A DNA stretch of 64,000 nt from Lachnospiraceae bacterium. GTDB taxonomy: Bacteria; Bacillota; Clostridia; Lachnospirales; Lachnospiraceae. Where the stretch lies: positions 62,001-126,000 of the forward strand of contig JAQUVX010000005.1 in NCBI GenBank assembly GCA_028693165.1, read 5' to 3'. Positions 1-8,304 of the stretch are shown piece by piece. The notes under the pieces are model-generated. The model was given only the letters and a program-made list of their open reading frames with translations. It made no database searches and was not told where the DNA came from. Within the stretch, counting starts at the first letter, position 1. Each line of letters starts with the position of its first letter. A program made the position numbers and the translations under genes.

Positions 1-198
1 CAACTGACCCAGCGCGCCGGCAACTTCCTGGTGGGACGTACCGCCGATCCCGAATTTACCTGGGCAAAGCTGAAAGGAACCAAGGTGCTGGGCGGCCGGG
101 CCGGCGGCCGCACTGACCACGATGTAACAATTGAGCACATCAGTAAAGCTTACGAGTGGACAAGCACGTCTCCCTGTAAAATATCACTATCTAAATGA
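1..198 (+). pseudogene. 5' part of an NMT1/SsuA-type ABC substrate-binding protein gene, cut by an integrated element
   Basis: The frame is open from base 1, so the true start lies outside the window. It reads ...LKGTKVLGGRAGG, a conserved stretch of NMT1/SsuA-type binding proteins that normally continues as GGMPQMVFEY. That continuation is found in frame at 7068-7637, nearly 7 kb downstream. From base 109 the frame instead runs into RTDHDVTIEH and stops at TGA 196-198. This tail belongs to the inserted element and would be the natural C-terminus of its recombinase. The intact protein would be an exported lipoprotein capturing a nitrate-, sulfonate- or pyrimidine-like ligand; the ligand cannot be told from this piece. 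The interrupted gene is probably non-functional while the element is in place. Confidence 0.85.
103..124 (+). other. attL: left junction of the integrative element
   Basis: The core GGCGGC (103-108) is followed by CGCACTG and the arm ACCACGATG (116-124). The arm is the reverse complement of CATCGTGGT at the right end. Sequence left of the core belongs to the target gene. The exact crossover dinucleotide within the 6-bp core cannot be decided; GG is plausible. Confidence 0.75.
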
Positions 199-252
199 TT
201 TGAATTGTTATATACTGAACCTGATATTACTAAAATTCAAACGGAGGAAACC

Positions 253-924
253 ATGTTTCATATTTCGATTGCAGAAGATGATTTAAGTACCAGAAATGAA
301 TTGAAACTATTATTAGAAAATTCACTGTATCAAGTTACCGCTATTGAAGAATATAAAAACGTTGCCGATCAGGTTCTTTCGTTAAAACCTGATTTACTGC
401 TGCTTGATATTAACCTGCCTGACAAAAGTGGTTTTTTCATCTGTGAGGAACTGCGCCGGAGTTCAGAAATCCCAATTATTTTTTTAACAGCTCAGTCGGA
501 ACCTATGGACGAATTGAACGGTATTTTAAAAGGCGGGGATGATTATATCACTAAGCCCTACATTGCGCCTATTCTCCTTGCCCGGATTGCCGCCGTCTTA
601 AAACGTACCAGGGGACAGCTCGGACAAGACGAGCGTTTGATTACATACCATGAAGTTGTTCTTGATTTAGCGTCCGGACAGCTCTCCTTTCATGGCAAGT
701 CAGAAGATCTGACAAAAAATGAATTAAAAATATTATATTGCCTTTTATCCCAACCGGGAATTATCATATCGCGTGCCGACTTAATTGAATATCTCTGGGA
801 CAACCAGGTTTTCATTGACGATAACGCCTTAAGCGTCAATATGACCCGAATCAGAAACAAATTAGAACAAATGGGACTTTATGATTTTATAGAGACCAAA
901 AGAGGGATGGGATATAAAATATGA
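253..924 (+). CDS. OmpR-family response regulator, BceR type
   Basis: A 223-residue regulator with an N-terminal receiver domain and a C-terminal winged-helix DNA-binding domain. Visible receiver residues are the acidic pair D9/D10, phosphoacceptor D52 in LLDINLP, T79 in FLTA and K101 in YITKPY. The C-terminal part ends in the typical ETKRGMGYKI. ATG 253 is chosen because ACGGAGGA lies just upstream at 241-248; a longer in-frame start at 205 has no ribosome site. The stop overlaps the kinase start by 4 bp, so the two are probably translationally coupled. By family, BceR regulators activate the adjacent ABC transporter genes when a cell-wall-active peptide is being handled. It is cargo of the integrative element. 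Confidence 0.9.
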   Translation: MFHISIAEDDLSTRNELKLLLENSLYQVTAIEEYKNVADQVLSLKPDLLLLDINLPDKSGFFICEELRRSSEIPIIFLTAQSEPMDELNGILKGGDDYITKPYIAPILLARIAAVLKRTRGQLGQDERLITYHEVVLDLASGQLSFHGKSEDLTKNELKILYCLLSQPGIIISRADLIEYLWDNQVFIDDNALSVNMTRIRNKLEQMGLYDFIETKRGMGYKI

Positions 925-1943
925 AAATAAGCGAGTACCTAAAGAGCAAATCCCTGATTTTTATGATTCACTTCATATGTATGCTACTGCTGTCCTTTTT
1001 CCTTTTAGCCGTAGGAAATACGTTGGAAACAGCAGGGATTATCCTGTCTGCATGGTTCCTGATTGCAGGTTTGTTTTTTGTGGTTGATTACAGGCAGAGA
1101 GACCACTATTTCCGCTCTCTGTTTTCTTTGCTGAATCATTTGGATAAGCGCTATTTAATTGGGGAAATGATGCCGGACAGTTTCCGTATAGATGATAAAA
1201 AGTATAAGCAAATAATTCAAAAATCCAATAAGTCTGTAATGGAAGCAATCCACATAATTGAAGATACCGGGAAGGATTATCAGGAATATATCGAAAGCTG
1301 GGTACATGAAATAAAGACTCCTTTAACCTCGATTCATTTGATTTGTGCGAACCATAAAGATGAGAATACCAGAAAAATTTTAGTGGAATTATCCAAAGTT
1401 GACAACTATGTAGAAACGGTTTTGTTTTATGCAAAATCAAATCAGGTACATAACGACTACATGATTAAAGAATATAGCCTGAAAGAAATGATCTTAGAGA
1501 CGATCGCCAAACATCAGCAGTATCTGATCCAAAATCAAATGAACATAAAGATAGACTGTGAAGCCGCAACCGTTCCCTGTGATAAAAAATGGATGGAATT
1601 TATACTGACACAGCTTTTGCTCAATGCAGTCAAATATAAAAAAGGAGAAACAGGAACGATTGTTTTTTCTAATCAGAAAGGCTCTGACCATACAACTTTG
1701 ATTGTTCAGGATTTTGGAATCGGAATCCCAGAGAGTGATCTTTCAAGAGTATTTGAAAAGGGCTTTACCGGACAGAATGGACGCACCGGCGCAGGTCTTA
1801 CAAAAGCAACGGGAATGGGGCTTTATCTCTGTAAAAAGCTCTGTGTAAATTTGGGGCTTGATATCAAAATAGACTCTGTTTTCGGCGAATATACAAACGT
1901 ATTGATTACCTTTCCAAAAAGCAGTCATATTACAAAAGTGTAA
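921..1943 (+). CDS. Intramembrane-sensing histidine kinase, BceS type
   Basis: A 340-residue kinase with two closely spaced N-terminal membrane helices (about residues 12-32 and 37-57) and almost no extracellular loop. This is the hallmark of kinases that sense through a partner BceAB transporter rather than directly. The phosphoacceptor is H129 in ESWVHEIKTPL, followed by an ATPase domain with N, DFGIGI and GMGL boxes. It overlaps the regulator gene by 4 bp and precedes the ABC pair. The arrangement predicts peptide-flux sensing, for example of bacitracin or lantibiotics; the specific peptide cannot be read from sequence. Confidence 0.9.
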   Translation: MKISEYLKSKSLIFMIHFICMLLLSFFLLAVGNTLETAGIILSAWFLIAGLFFVVDYRQRDHYFRSLFSLLNHLDKRYLIGEMMPDSFRIDDKKYKQIIQKSNKSVMEAIHIIEDTGKDYQEYIESWVHEIKTPLTSIHLICANHKDENTRKILVELSKVDNYVETVLFYAKSNQVHNDYMIKEYSLKEMILETIAKHQQYLIQNQMNIKIDCEAATVPCDKKWMEFILTQLLLNAVKYKKGETGTIVFSNQKGSDHTTLIVQDFGIGIPESDLSRVFEKGFTGQNGRTGAGLTKATGMGLYLCKKLCVNLGLDIKIDSVFGEYTNVLITFPKSSHITKV

Positions 1944-2031
1944 GATTTCTGAAAGATAACTCCATACAATCGTTTGAAGCCATGTATTATAATCGGTTTA
2001 TCAACAATTTGAGAAAGGAGCCATTCATTTC

Positions 2032-2796
2032 ATGGATAAACGAATAAGGGTCTGTGACATAGAAAAATATTACGGACAAAAAGATACTTTGATAAAAGTA
2101 ATCGACAGAGTATCCTTCGAGGTGGAAGAGGGCGAATTTACAGGTATTATGGGTGCTTCCGGTTCGGGAAAAACCACTCTGCTGAATATGCTGTCAACCA
2201 TTGACGGTGTAACCGCCGGACATATTTTTTATGATGAGATTGATATAACAGAAATGGCTGAGGATGATTTAGCAGATTTTCGAAAAAAGAATTTAGGGTT
2301 TATCTTTCAGGATTTTAACCTTCTGGACACATTGACAATAGAGGAAAATATTATTCTCGCAATGGCTTTACAAAAGAAAAGCAAACAGGATATAGCAAAG
2401 ACCGTGCAAGGTCTGGTACAGCGCCTTGGAATTGCCGACATCCTGCATAAGTTTCCTTACGAGGTTTCCGGTGGGCAAAAGCAGCGATGCGCTTGTGCCA
2501 GAGCATTAGCAAACAGTCCAACACTTATTTTGGCTGACGAGCCTACGGGAGCATTGGATTCTAAATCTTCCCGTATGCTTTTACAGACGTTTGAGACAAT
2601 GAATCAAGATCTCCATTCGACCATTCTCATGGTAACTCACGATGCCTTTTCTGCCAGCTATTGTAAGCGTATCCTGTTTTTGAAAGATGGACGCATATTT
2701 AATGAGTTACATCGTGGCAGCCGCTCACGAAAAGAGTTTCTCAGTGACATTTTAGATGTCTTGTCCTTAACAGGGGGTGACTTGGCAGGTGATTGA
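2032..2796 (+). CDS. ABC transporter ATP-binding protein, BceA type
   Basis: A 254-residue ATPase of the MacB/BceA class. It shows Walker A GASGSGKTT (41-49), a Q-loop in FIFQDFNLL, signature VSGGQKQR, Walker B LILADEPTGALD and the H-loop in VTHD. The ribosome site GAGAAAGGAG lies upstream of ATG 2032. The gene ends 20 bp inside the permease gene, which starts with GTG, so the pair is translationally coupled. With the permease it should form the BceA2B complex that frees cell-wall lipid intermediates from antimicrobial peptides in the membrane. It is cargo of the integrative element. Confidence 0.9.
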   Translation: MDKRIRVCDIEKYYGQKDTLIKVIDRVSFEVEEGEFTGIMGASGSGKTTLLNMLSTIDGVTAGHIFYDEIDITEMAEDDLADFRKKNLGFIFQDFNLLDTLTIEENIILAMALQKKSKQDIAKTVQGLVQRLGIADILHKFPYEVSGGQKQRCACARALANSPTLILADEPTGALDSKSSRMLLQTFETMNQDLHSTILMVTHDAFSASYCKRILFLKDGRIFNELHRGSRSRKEFLSDILDVLSLTGGDLAGD

Positions 2797-4807
2797 AAAG
2801 CTGGGATTTAGAAGTGCAAAAAATTCTTTTTCTGACTATCTGATTTATATTGTGACAATGGCTATGATTGTTGCCCTCATGTTATCCTTCAACAGTCTGC
2901 TTTTTTCTAAAGAGATTCAGGAAATGTCGGAAATGTTTGGTATCATGTCCATTATTCTTCTGATTGCAACTGTTTTTATTGTGTTCATTGCAGCCTGGCT
3001 GGTTAATTACATGATTGTTTTCAGCTTTCAGAGGAAAAGTAAGGAATATGCCATTTATATGCTTTTAGGAATGAAACAACGAGAAATTGCCCGAATTTAT
3101 TTGATTGAAAATTTGATTTTAAGCAGTATATCATTTTTAGCCGGCATCGTGGTTGGTCTGTTTGTTCAGCAAATACTTATGACCATTTTTTACAGTATGA
3201 TGAATACGGCCTATTACGTCTCTATTAGAATCAACCCGGAAAGTCTGTTGCTGACACTCTTTTGTTATGCGGTGTGTTTTCTCGCTGCACTTCTTTTTAA
3301 CCATCGCAAATTCAGGAGAATGAACATCCGGCTGCTTATGAATCAGGAGAAAGAAAATGAACAGATCACTGATAAAAACTACCGCCTGATCAAATGGCTT
3401 TTCCCTGTCTCGCTCCTGTTTATCCTTTCGTTTCTGATCTATGTACTAAGTGATAACTATACATCGGCAGGAATATTCATGGGAAGTTTTCTTTCACTTA
3501 TCGCATTTTACATGTTTTATGCAGGGTTGGCGGCTGAGCTTGTCCAGAGTATACGCAAGCGGCGGGCTTGGATTTACAAGGGTGCAAACCTTTTTGTTTT
3601 GCGGCAATTATCCTCAAAAATCAAAACCATGCGTTTTACTATGGGAACTCTTAGTATTTTATTTATATGCGCCTTTATGGGAATGTCTGTTTCTATGATG
3701 CTCAACGATTGGCAGAACAAACAACTGGAAGAAAATTTCCCTTTCGATCTTTCTATTCATCATGCCGCTCCTTCCTATTCATTTGAGAAAGAAAAAAGCG
3801 AAATAGAACAGTTCGCCGGAATAAGCGATTCCTATACTTATTCCATATACGAAAATCATTCCACTCTGTTTAATGATTATTTTTATACACATTTACCGGT
3901 TTTTGGTGAAAAATATACCGGGCAGAAAAACATTTCTCCCGACAACAAATATGATAAGAAATATTATCGCTATGATACTTTTATGAAGCTGAGCGATTAT
4001 AACACCCTGCGTTCCATGCTGGGATATGAAAAAGTATCTCTGGCACCTGATGAATACCTGCTGCAGGTAAAACAGCGAATCACTCCTTATCTGGATTCTG
4101 TTTCAGATTTAGTAATTCCAACAGGGGACGGAAAACTGACATTTGCAGGATATAAAGCCGACGCTTTTTGCCAGAATGGACATAACGGTGCGGATTACCT
4201 GATCATTGTTCCCGATGATGCCGCCGATGAAATGAATCTGTATTACTCCCAACTGGCAGCAATGACAAAGCAGCCGGCCGCCAAAGAGCTTGCAGATCAT
4301 TTGCCGGATGATGAGGCAGAGGGAGGAATGGAAGCAGTAGGAACCGATTTCATCATGTATTCGGGGAATATATTTATAAAATCTGTTGCTATTCCAGATA
4401 TGAAATACACCTTAATCCTCCTGTATTTTCCATTGGTATATATTGGACTTGTATTTTTCTGTACAGCTTTAACTGTGCTGTCCGTTCAGCAGCTGAGTCA
4501 TGCGTCAAAATACCGCTATCGTTATGAGGTATTAAGAAAACTGGGCGCAAACAACAGGGAAATAGACCTTATTATTTTTAAGCAGCAAGCATTGTTCTAT
4601 CTTTGTCCAGTCCTTTTGGCTGCTGTATTTAGCGCTGTCATTATTTACTCTTTAAGTAAGAAATTTATCATCTCTACCGGAGTACAGACAAGGCCCCTTC
4701 AATATCTGAGCATTTCCGTAATATTCTTTTTAGGAATCTATCTTCTTTATTTTGTTGCAACTCTGATTTGCTTTAAACGAAATGTAAGTTTGAAAACCAA
4801 TGTTTGA
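2777..4807 (+). CDS. ABC transporter permease, BceB type (FtsX-like)
   Basis: A 676-residue membrane protein starting with GTG inside the ATPase gene. Several hydrophobic helices at the N-terminus, then two more pairs, precede a large hydrophilic domain at roughly residues 310-540. Three C-terminal helices follow. Ten helices with a roughly 200-residue extracellular domain before helix 8 is the layout of BceB permeases, where that domain contacts the peptide and the kinase partner. It is the last gene of the four-gene resistance operon and is followed by an intrinsic terminator at 4852-4886. Confidence 0.88.
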   Translation: MTWQVIEKLGFRSAKNSFSDYLIYIVTMAMIVALMLSFNSLLFSKEIQEMSEMFGIMSIILLIATVFIVFIAAWLVNYMIVFSFQRKSKEYAIYMLLGMKQREIARIYLIENLILSSISFLAGIVVGLFVQQILMTIFYSMMNTAYYVSIRINPESLLLTLFCYAVCFLAALLFNHRKFRRMNIRLLMNQEKENEQITDKNYRLIKWLFPVSLLFILSFLIYVLSDNYTSAGIFMGSFLSLIAFYMFYAGLAAELVQSIRKRRAWIYKGANLFVLRQLSSKIKTMRFTMGTLSILFICAFMGMSVSMMLNDWQNKQLEENFPFDLSIHHAAPSYSFEKEKSEIEQFAGISDSYTYSIYENHSTLFNDYFYTHLPVFGEKYTGQKNISPDNKYDKKYYRYDTFMKLSDYNTLRSMLGYEKVSLAPDEYLLQVKQRITPYLDSVSDLVIPTGDGKLTFAGYKADAFCQNGHNGADYLIIVPDDAADEMNLYYSQLAAMTKQPAAKELADHLPDDEAEGGMEAVGTDFIMYSGNIFIKSVAIPDMKYTLILLYFPLVYIGLVFFCTALTVLSVQQLSHASKYRYRYEVLRKLGANNREIDLIIFKQQALFYLCPVLLAAVFSAVIIYSLSKKFIISTGVQTRPLQYLSISVIFFLGIYLLYFVATLICFKRNVSLKTNV

Positions 4808-4851
4808 ATGTAGTCATACACTGTTGAAATTAAATAAGCGATCCGCGCTAC

Positions 4852-4886
4852 GGCGGCTTTGACCAAATCAAGGCCGCTGTTTTATT
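4852..4886 (+). terminator. Intrinsic terminator after the bceRSAB-like operon
   Basis: GCGGCTTTG (4853-4861) pairs with CAAGGCCGC (4869-4877) across a short loop, with one G-U pair, and is followed by TGTTTTATTTT. It lies 45 bp after the permease stop and separates the resistance operon from the recombinase region. Confidence 0.75.
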
Positions 4887-4923
4887 TTATACTGCTATTA
4901 ATAGGATAAGCCGTAAACCGCAT

Positions 4924-5127
4924 ATGATAGAGCAACTATATATTGAGGTAAATGTTATAAAAAAAGACATCTGCTATTTACTGCACAAAAACAATGCCGA
5001 CCCAAAAGAATTTGCTGCTCAAAAAGAGTATCTGAGGAAGCAGGGGTATCTTGTTGTCACAATGATCGAGGGAAAAAAAGAAATGGAACAAGGACTGCGA
5101 GAAGTTGTCCGGAACCATTTTCACTGA
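4924..5127 (+). CDS. Small hypothetical protein of the integrative element
   Basis: A 67-residue ORF between the resistance operon terminator and the recombinase. The predicted peptide is mixed and charged, with no signal peptide or membrane helix, and ends in EVVRNHFH. No strong ribosome site precedes ATG 4924, so the start is uncertain. Its place just upstream of the recombinase suggests a small accessory protein, but no family is recognised and it may not be translated. Confidence 0.45.
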   Translation: MIEQLYIEVNVIKKDICYLLHKNNADPKEFAAQKEYLRKQGYLVVTMIEGKKEMEQGLREVVRNHFH

Positions 5128-5195
5128 TTCTTTATAACATTGTGCTTTCCCCCTATATAACACAATATAGGTATAACGATCAAGGAGGACGAACC

Positions 5196-7637
5196 ATGAT
5201 TTCTGCCTTAACAGATGCCCCTGTCATCATTGACGGCTATGTTCGGCTTTCCAGAGACGATAATAAGCGGAACTACTCGTCTATTGAAAACCAGAAAAAG
5301 ATTATCCAACAATATGCAGAAGAACATAACATGATCATCCGCCACATTTATGAAGATGACGGAATTTCCGGCTACTCCTTCAATCGGCCTGATTTTCAGA
5401 ACATGATGGCTGATCTTGATACCATTAACATCATTGTCGCAAAGGACTTATCCCGTATTGGCAGACATAATGCAAAAGTGCTGCTCTTTCTTGAAGAAAT
5501 GGAGGAACAGGGAAAACGTGTTATCCTGATTGATGATAACTATGATTCCTTTTGCTCTGATGATGATATCATCGGTATCAAAACATGGGATAATGAGCGT
5601 CATGTGAAAAATACAAGCCGGAAGGTAAAACGTATCAAGCGCATGGAACAGGAAAACGGTACTCTTGTCAGCCAGCCGCCGTTTGGTTACACCAGACACC
5701 CTCTTAATAAGCAGATCATTCTGATTGACGAAGAAGCTGCCGCTATCCTTCATTTGGAAAAAGAGATTTATCTGGACGGCAGCGGAATCCGAAAAACGGC
5801 GGAAATACTCACCGAACGCGGTGTTCCAACTCCCAGCATGCTAGATCAAGAACGTCATGAATCGTTAGGACTTGTCTATCATAAGCAGGTGGCCTATCAA
5901 TGGAGTTTCGGAATGGTAAAGGACACTTTATTCAACGACTATAACAACGGCATTCTTAGAACCCACAAGAGAGAACGTGTTACCATAAATGGAAAAGATA
6001 AAAAGGTTCCTAAAGAAAATCAGTATCTATTTCCGGATCATCACCCCAAAATTTTTGATGATGATACCATGAAGCTGTTAAACGAAGTCAAGGACAGCCG
6101 CCATCACAGCCAGTACAGAGGGCAGAGAGCCCATGTAAACCTTTTTTCCGGCTGTCTGTACTGTAAAGACTGCAAAATGAAGCTGACGGCAATTAACCGC
6201 CCTAACCGTGGGAAATATTACTTGTGCGGTACATACAATAAAAAGGGAAAACAGTTTTGCCAGTATGCCCATTTAGTTACAGAAGAAACGCTGATGGACG
6301 CTCTTGTTAAATATCTGGTTCTCTGCCGTGACAGTCTGGCAGATATGATCCAGAACTTTGATTTGTCAAAGCTAAAGGCAGAAACCTACACTCCCACTGA
6401 CAGCAAACAGCGTTTAGAAACCGAACTTGAAAAAGTGAAGGAAGAACTCAAAGTTCTTGTAACGCAAAAGGTCAAGGAGATAACTGCCAATCCCTCCATG
6501 AATGAAATTATTAATGAAACCTATGCAGCCCTTCAACGTGATAAAATGGAACGTATGTCCGCTATTGAAAAAACGTTGCAGGATTTAACAAAAGAGCCGC
6601 ATAGCCCCTCCACCACAATCAACCCCAGCTTACAGACTGCGCTGGACATTCTGAACGAGGTTCTTGAAAAGAAAGAATTAAGTCGGAAAGATATTGAAGT
6701 TCTGGTTGAAAAAATCATAGTGGATCAGGACGGCAACGTTGATATCTACCTGAAACACGGACTTGGCAATCTTGCCGCCTATGATCTCAGGGCAGACAAA
6801 GAAAATCTGAAACTGACTATGCTCATCGAATCGATCCGGCTTCTGGAAAAGGACGAAACGGGCTTTACCTCGGTAAAATTCCTTGCCGACAGCCTGAAAG
6901 AGATGGGTTATCCCATGCACAAGAAGAAATTTGTGACTTACATGGAACACCTGCTTAACTTGGGGCTGGTTGAGAAAACAGGAATCTACCATTATCCCTA
7001 TAGAATCGTGGCCTCCAGGCAGCAACTGCACGATGTGGAAAAAATGTTCATCGTGGTAGGGCAGACTGGCGGCATGCCTCAGATGGTATTTGAATACATT
7101 CTAAAGAAAAATGGCATCGATCCAAAGACCGATCTCTCCATCGATCAGAGCATCAACTTCGGTCTGACCGCCGCCGCGTTTACCAGCGATGATTCCGACT
7201 ACACCGTCGAGTTTGAACCGTTCGCCACCGGCCTGGAGCTGGAGGGCAAGGGCCATGTGGTGGCCTCCCTCGGCACCGATTCCGGCTATGTGCCCTACAC
7301 CGCCTACTGCGCAAAACAGAGCTACATGGCCGCCCACCCGGACATCATCCAGAAGTTCACAAATGCCATCCAGAAAGGCATGGATTACGTGAACACCCAC
7401 TCAGCCGAGGAGATCGCAAAAACCATTCAGCCGCAGTTTAAAGAGACTCCGCTGGAGAATATTACCGTGATTGTTGAGCGCTACAAGGCACAGGATACCT
7501 GGAAAAAAGATGTTATTTTCCAGAAGGACAGTTTTGAACTGCTGCAGAACATTTTAGAGGAAGCCGGAGAATTGAAGGCGCGGGTGCCTTATGAAGATCT
7601 GGTCGTCACCAACTATGCGGAAACGGCAGTGCAATAG
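5196..7637 (+). CDS. Large serine recombinase, its C-terminus replaced by the target gene's product
   Basis: ATG 5196 follows AAGGAGG at 5182-5188. The first 626 residues are a large serine recombinase. A resolvase domain carries the catalytic Ser19 in YVRLSRDD. A recombinase domain follows, then a zinc ribbon with CLYCKDC and YLCGT...QFC cysteines, and a coiled-coil-like Glu/Lys-rich segment. From base 7074 the frame continues without a stop into the C-terminal 187 residues of the interrupted substrate-binding protein. In the excised circle the frame would instead end with the tail now at 109-198. The integrated form therefore encodes a chimera of about 813 residues. Whether the chimera is active, or the foreign tail limits excision, is not known. 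Confidence 0.88.
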   Translation: MISALTDAPVIIDGYVRLSRDDNKRNYSSIENQKKIIQQYAEEHNMIIRHIYEDDGISGYSFNRPDFQNMMADLDTINIIVAKDLSRIGRHNAKVLLFLEEMEEQGKRVILIDDNYDSFCSDDDIIGIKTWDNERHVKNTSRKVKRIKRMEQENGTLVSQPPFGYTRHPLNKQIILIDEEAAAILHLEKEIYLDGSGIRKTAEILTERGVPTPSMLDQERHESLGLVYHKQVAYQWSFGMVKDTLFNDYNNGILRTHKRERVTINGKDKKVPKENQYLFPDHHPKIFDDDTMKLLNEVKDSRHHSQYRGQRAHVNLFSGCLYCKDCKMKLTAINRPNRGKYYLCGTYNKKGKQFCQYAHLVTEETLMDALVKYLVLCRDSLADMIQNFDLSKLKAETYTPTDSKQRLETELEKVKEELKVLVTQKVKEITANPSMNEIINETYAALQRDKMERMSAIEKTLQDLTKEPHSPSTTINPSLQTALDILNEVLEKKELSRKDIEVLVEKIIVDQDGNVDIYLKHGLGNLAAYDLRADKENLKLTMLIESIRLLEKDETGFTSVKFLADSLKEMGYPMHKKKFVTYMEHLLNLGLVEKTGIYHYPYRIVASRQQLHDVEKMFIVVGQTGGMPQMVFEYILKKNGIDPKTDLSIDQSINFGLTAAAFTSDDSDYTVEFEPFATGLELEGKGHVVASLGTDSGYVPYTAYCAKQSYMAAHPDIIQKFTNAIQKGMDYVNTHSAEEIAKTIQPQFKETPLENITVIVERYKAQDTWKKDVIFQKDSFELLQNILEEAGELKARVPYEDLVVTNYAETAVQ
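7049..7073 (+). other. attR: right junction of the integrative element
   Basis: The arm CATCGTGGT (7049-7057) and AGGGCAGACT precede the core GGCGGC (7068-7073). Sequence to the right is target gene. The arm matches, in inverted orientation, the arm at 116-124, as expected for the two halves of an attP. The left spacer (10 bp) and right spacer differ by about one base, so the exact centre is uncertain. Confidence 0.75.
7074..7637 (+). pseudogene. 3' part of the interrupted NMT1/SsuA-type substrate-binding protein gene
   Basis: This stretch encodes MPQMVFEYILKKNGIDPKTD and on to the stop at 7635-7637, the C-terminal two-thirds of an NMT1/SsuA-family binding protein. It contains the ligand-domain stretch with GYVPYTAYCAKQ and a helical C-terminus. 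It has no start of its own and is read in frame with the recombinase. Its GC content jumps above that of the preceding recombinase, in line with it being resident chromosome. Precise excision would rejoin it to base 102/108. The terminator at 7663-7705 closes the original gene. Confidence 0.87.
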
Positions 7638-7662
7638 CACCGCCGTCCGCAATCTTTGTAAC

Positions 7663-7705
7663 GCCCTGGTGCGAAACCACAAATCAAGTGGTTCTGCACC
7701 AGGGC
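7663..7705. terminator. Bidirectional intrinsic terminator
   Basis: GCCCTGGTGC (7663-7672) is the exact reverse complement of GCACCAGGGC (7696-7705), with an inner CCAC/GTGG pair. It lies between the convergent substrate-binding-protein remnant and mscL and probably serves both. Confidence 0.75.
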
Positions 7706-7725
7706 ACTTCTCATATCAATCCATA

Positions 7726-8139
7726 TTACGCTTCCGCTTCTTCCATCTCCAATTCCGACGTACAATGCGGGCAGCGAGTTGCATCCTTGTCGATCTCGCT
7801 CTTGCAGAACGGGCAGATCTTGGTGGTTACTTCCGGCGCTTCCTCCGGCTTCTTGCCAAAATCAAGCAGCTTGTTGATGCCCTTCATCAGACAGAACAGA
7901 ATCATCGCCATAATCAGGAAGTTGATGACTGCCGAGATGAATGCCGACGCGAATCCCGCAACGTCGGTAATGTTGTAGGTAGCATGGCCCGTGAGCAGGT
8001 TCAGAATCGGGTTGATAAAATTGTCGGTCAGTGAAGTGACGATTCCAGAGAATGCACCACCTATAATCACACCGACTGCCATATCCATGACGTTTCCACG
8101 CAGCGCAAATGCCTTAAACTCCTCGATAAACTTCTTCAT
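7726..8139 (-). CDS. mscL: Large-conductance mechanosensitive channel MscL
   Basis: A 137-residue protein that starts MKKFIEEFKAFALRGNVMDMAVGVIIGGAF, cut here only by its own helix pattern: the N-terminal amphipathic helix and pore-lining TM1 of MscL. A periplasmic loop and TM2 (VINFLIMAMILFCLM) follow. It opens under membrane tension to release solutes during osmotic downshock. The tail has two CPxC pairs (CPFC and CPHC), a zinc-ribbon-like addition not present in the enterobacterial protein but seen in clostridial homologues. A good promoter lies upstream at 8217-8245. It stands alone, convergent with the interrupted gene. Confidence 0.95.
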   Translation of the reverse strand: MKKFIEEFKAFALRGNVMDMAVGVIIGGAFSGIVTSLTDNFINPILNLLTGHATYNITDVAGFASAFISAVINFLIMAMILFCLMKGINKLLDFGKKPEEAPEVTTKICPFCKSEIDKDATRCPHCTSELEMEEAEA

Positions 8140-8216
8140 ACCCTACCGCTCCTTCTTCTTTCGTGATACAGATCCGGCCTTCTCTCACCAATCTGCCCCA
8201 TAATACTGCTGTTTTC

Positions 8217-8245
8217 ATTATAGCGCATATCTTATTTTGGTTCAA
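8217..8245 (-). promoter_or_regulatory. Sigma-A type promoter for mscL
   Basis: On the minus strand TTGAAC (8240-8245) and TATAAT (8217-8222) are separated by 17 bp, about 80 bp before the mscL start. No other structure was seen in this 165-bp intergenic stretch. Confidence 0.7.
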
Positions 8246-8304
8246 TGTCTTTGTCAGACAATGTAATATGTTATTTCGGTGTTTTAAAGCGTCGTTTTAG
8301 CATG

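Larger units (their letters stand above)
103..7073. mobile_element. Integrative element of about 6,965 bp: BceRSAB resistance module plus large serine recombinase
   Basis: The element is bounded by the shared core GGCGGC at 103-108 and 7068-7073. Joining sequence left of the first core to sequence right of the second restores an uninterrupted substrate-binding-protein frame (GRAGG then MPQMVFEY), which fixes the boundaries. Joining the other two ends gives an attP candidate with a 9-bp inverted repeat, CATCGTGGT (7049-7057) and ACCACGATG (116-124), around the core. Cargo is a response regulator, kinase, ABC ATPase and ABC permease, then a small ORF and the recombinase. The interior is clearly AT-richer than the flanks. 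No relaxase or conjugation genes are present, so it can move between cells only with help or by uptake. Confidence 0.87.
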
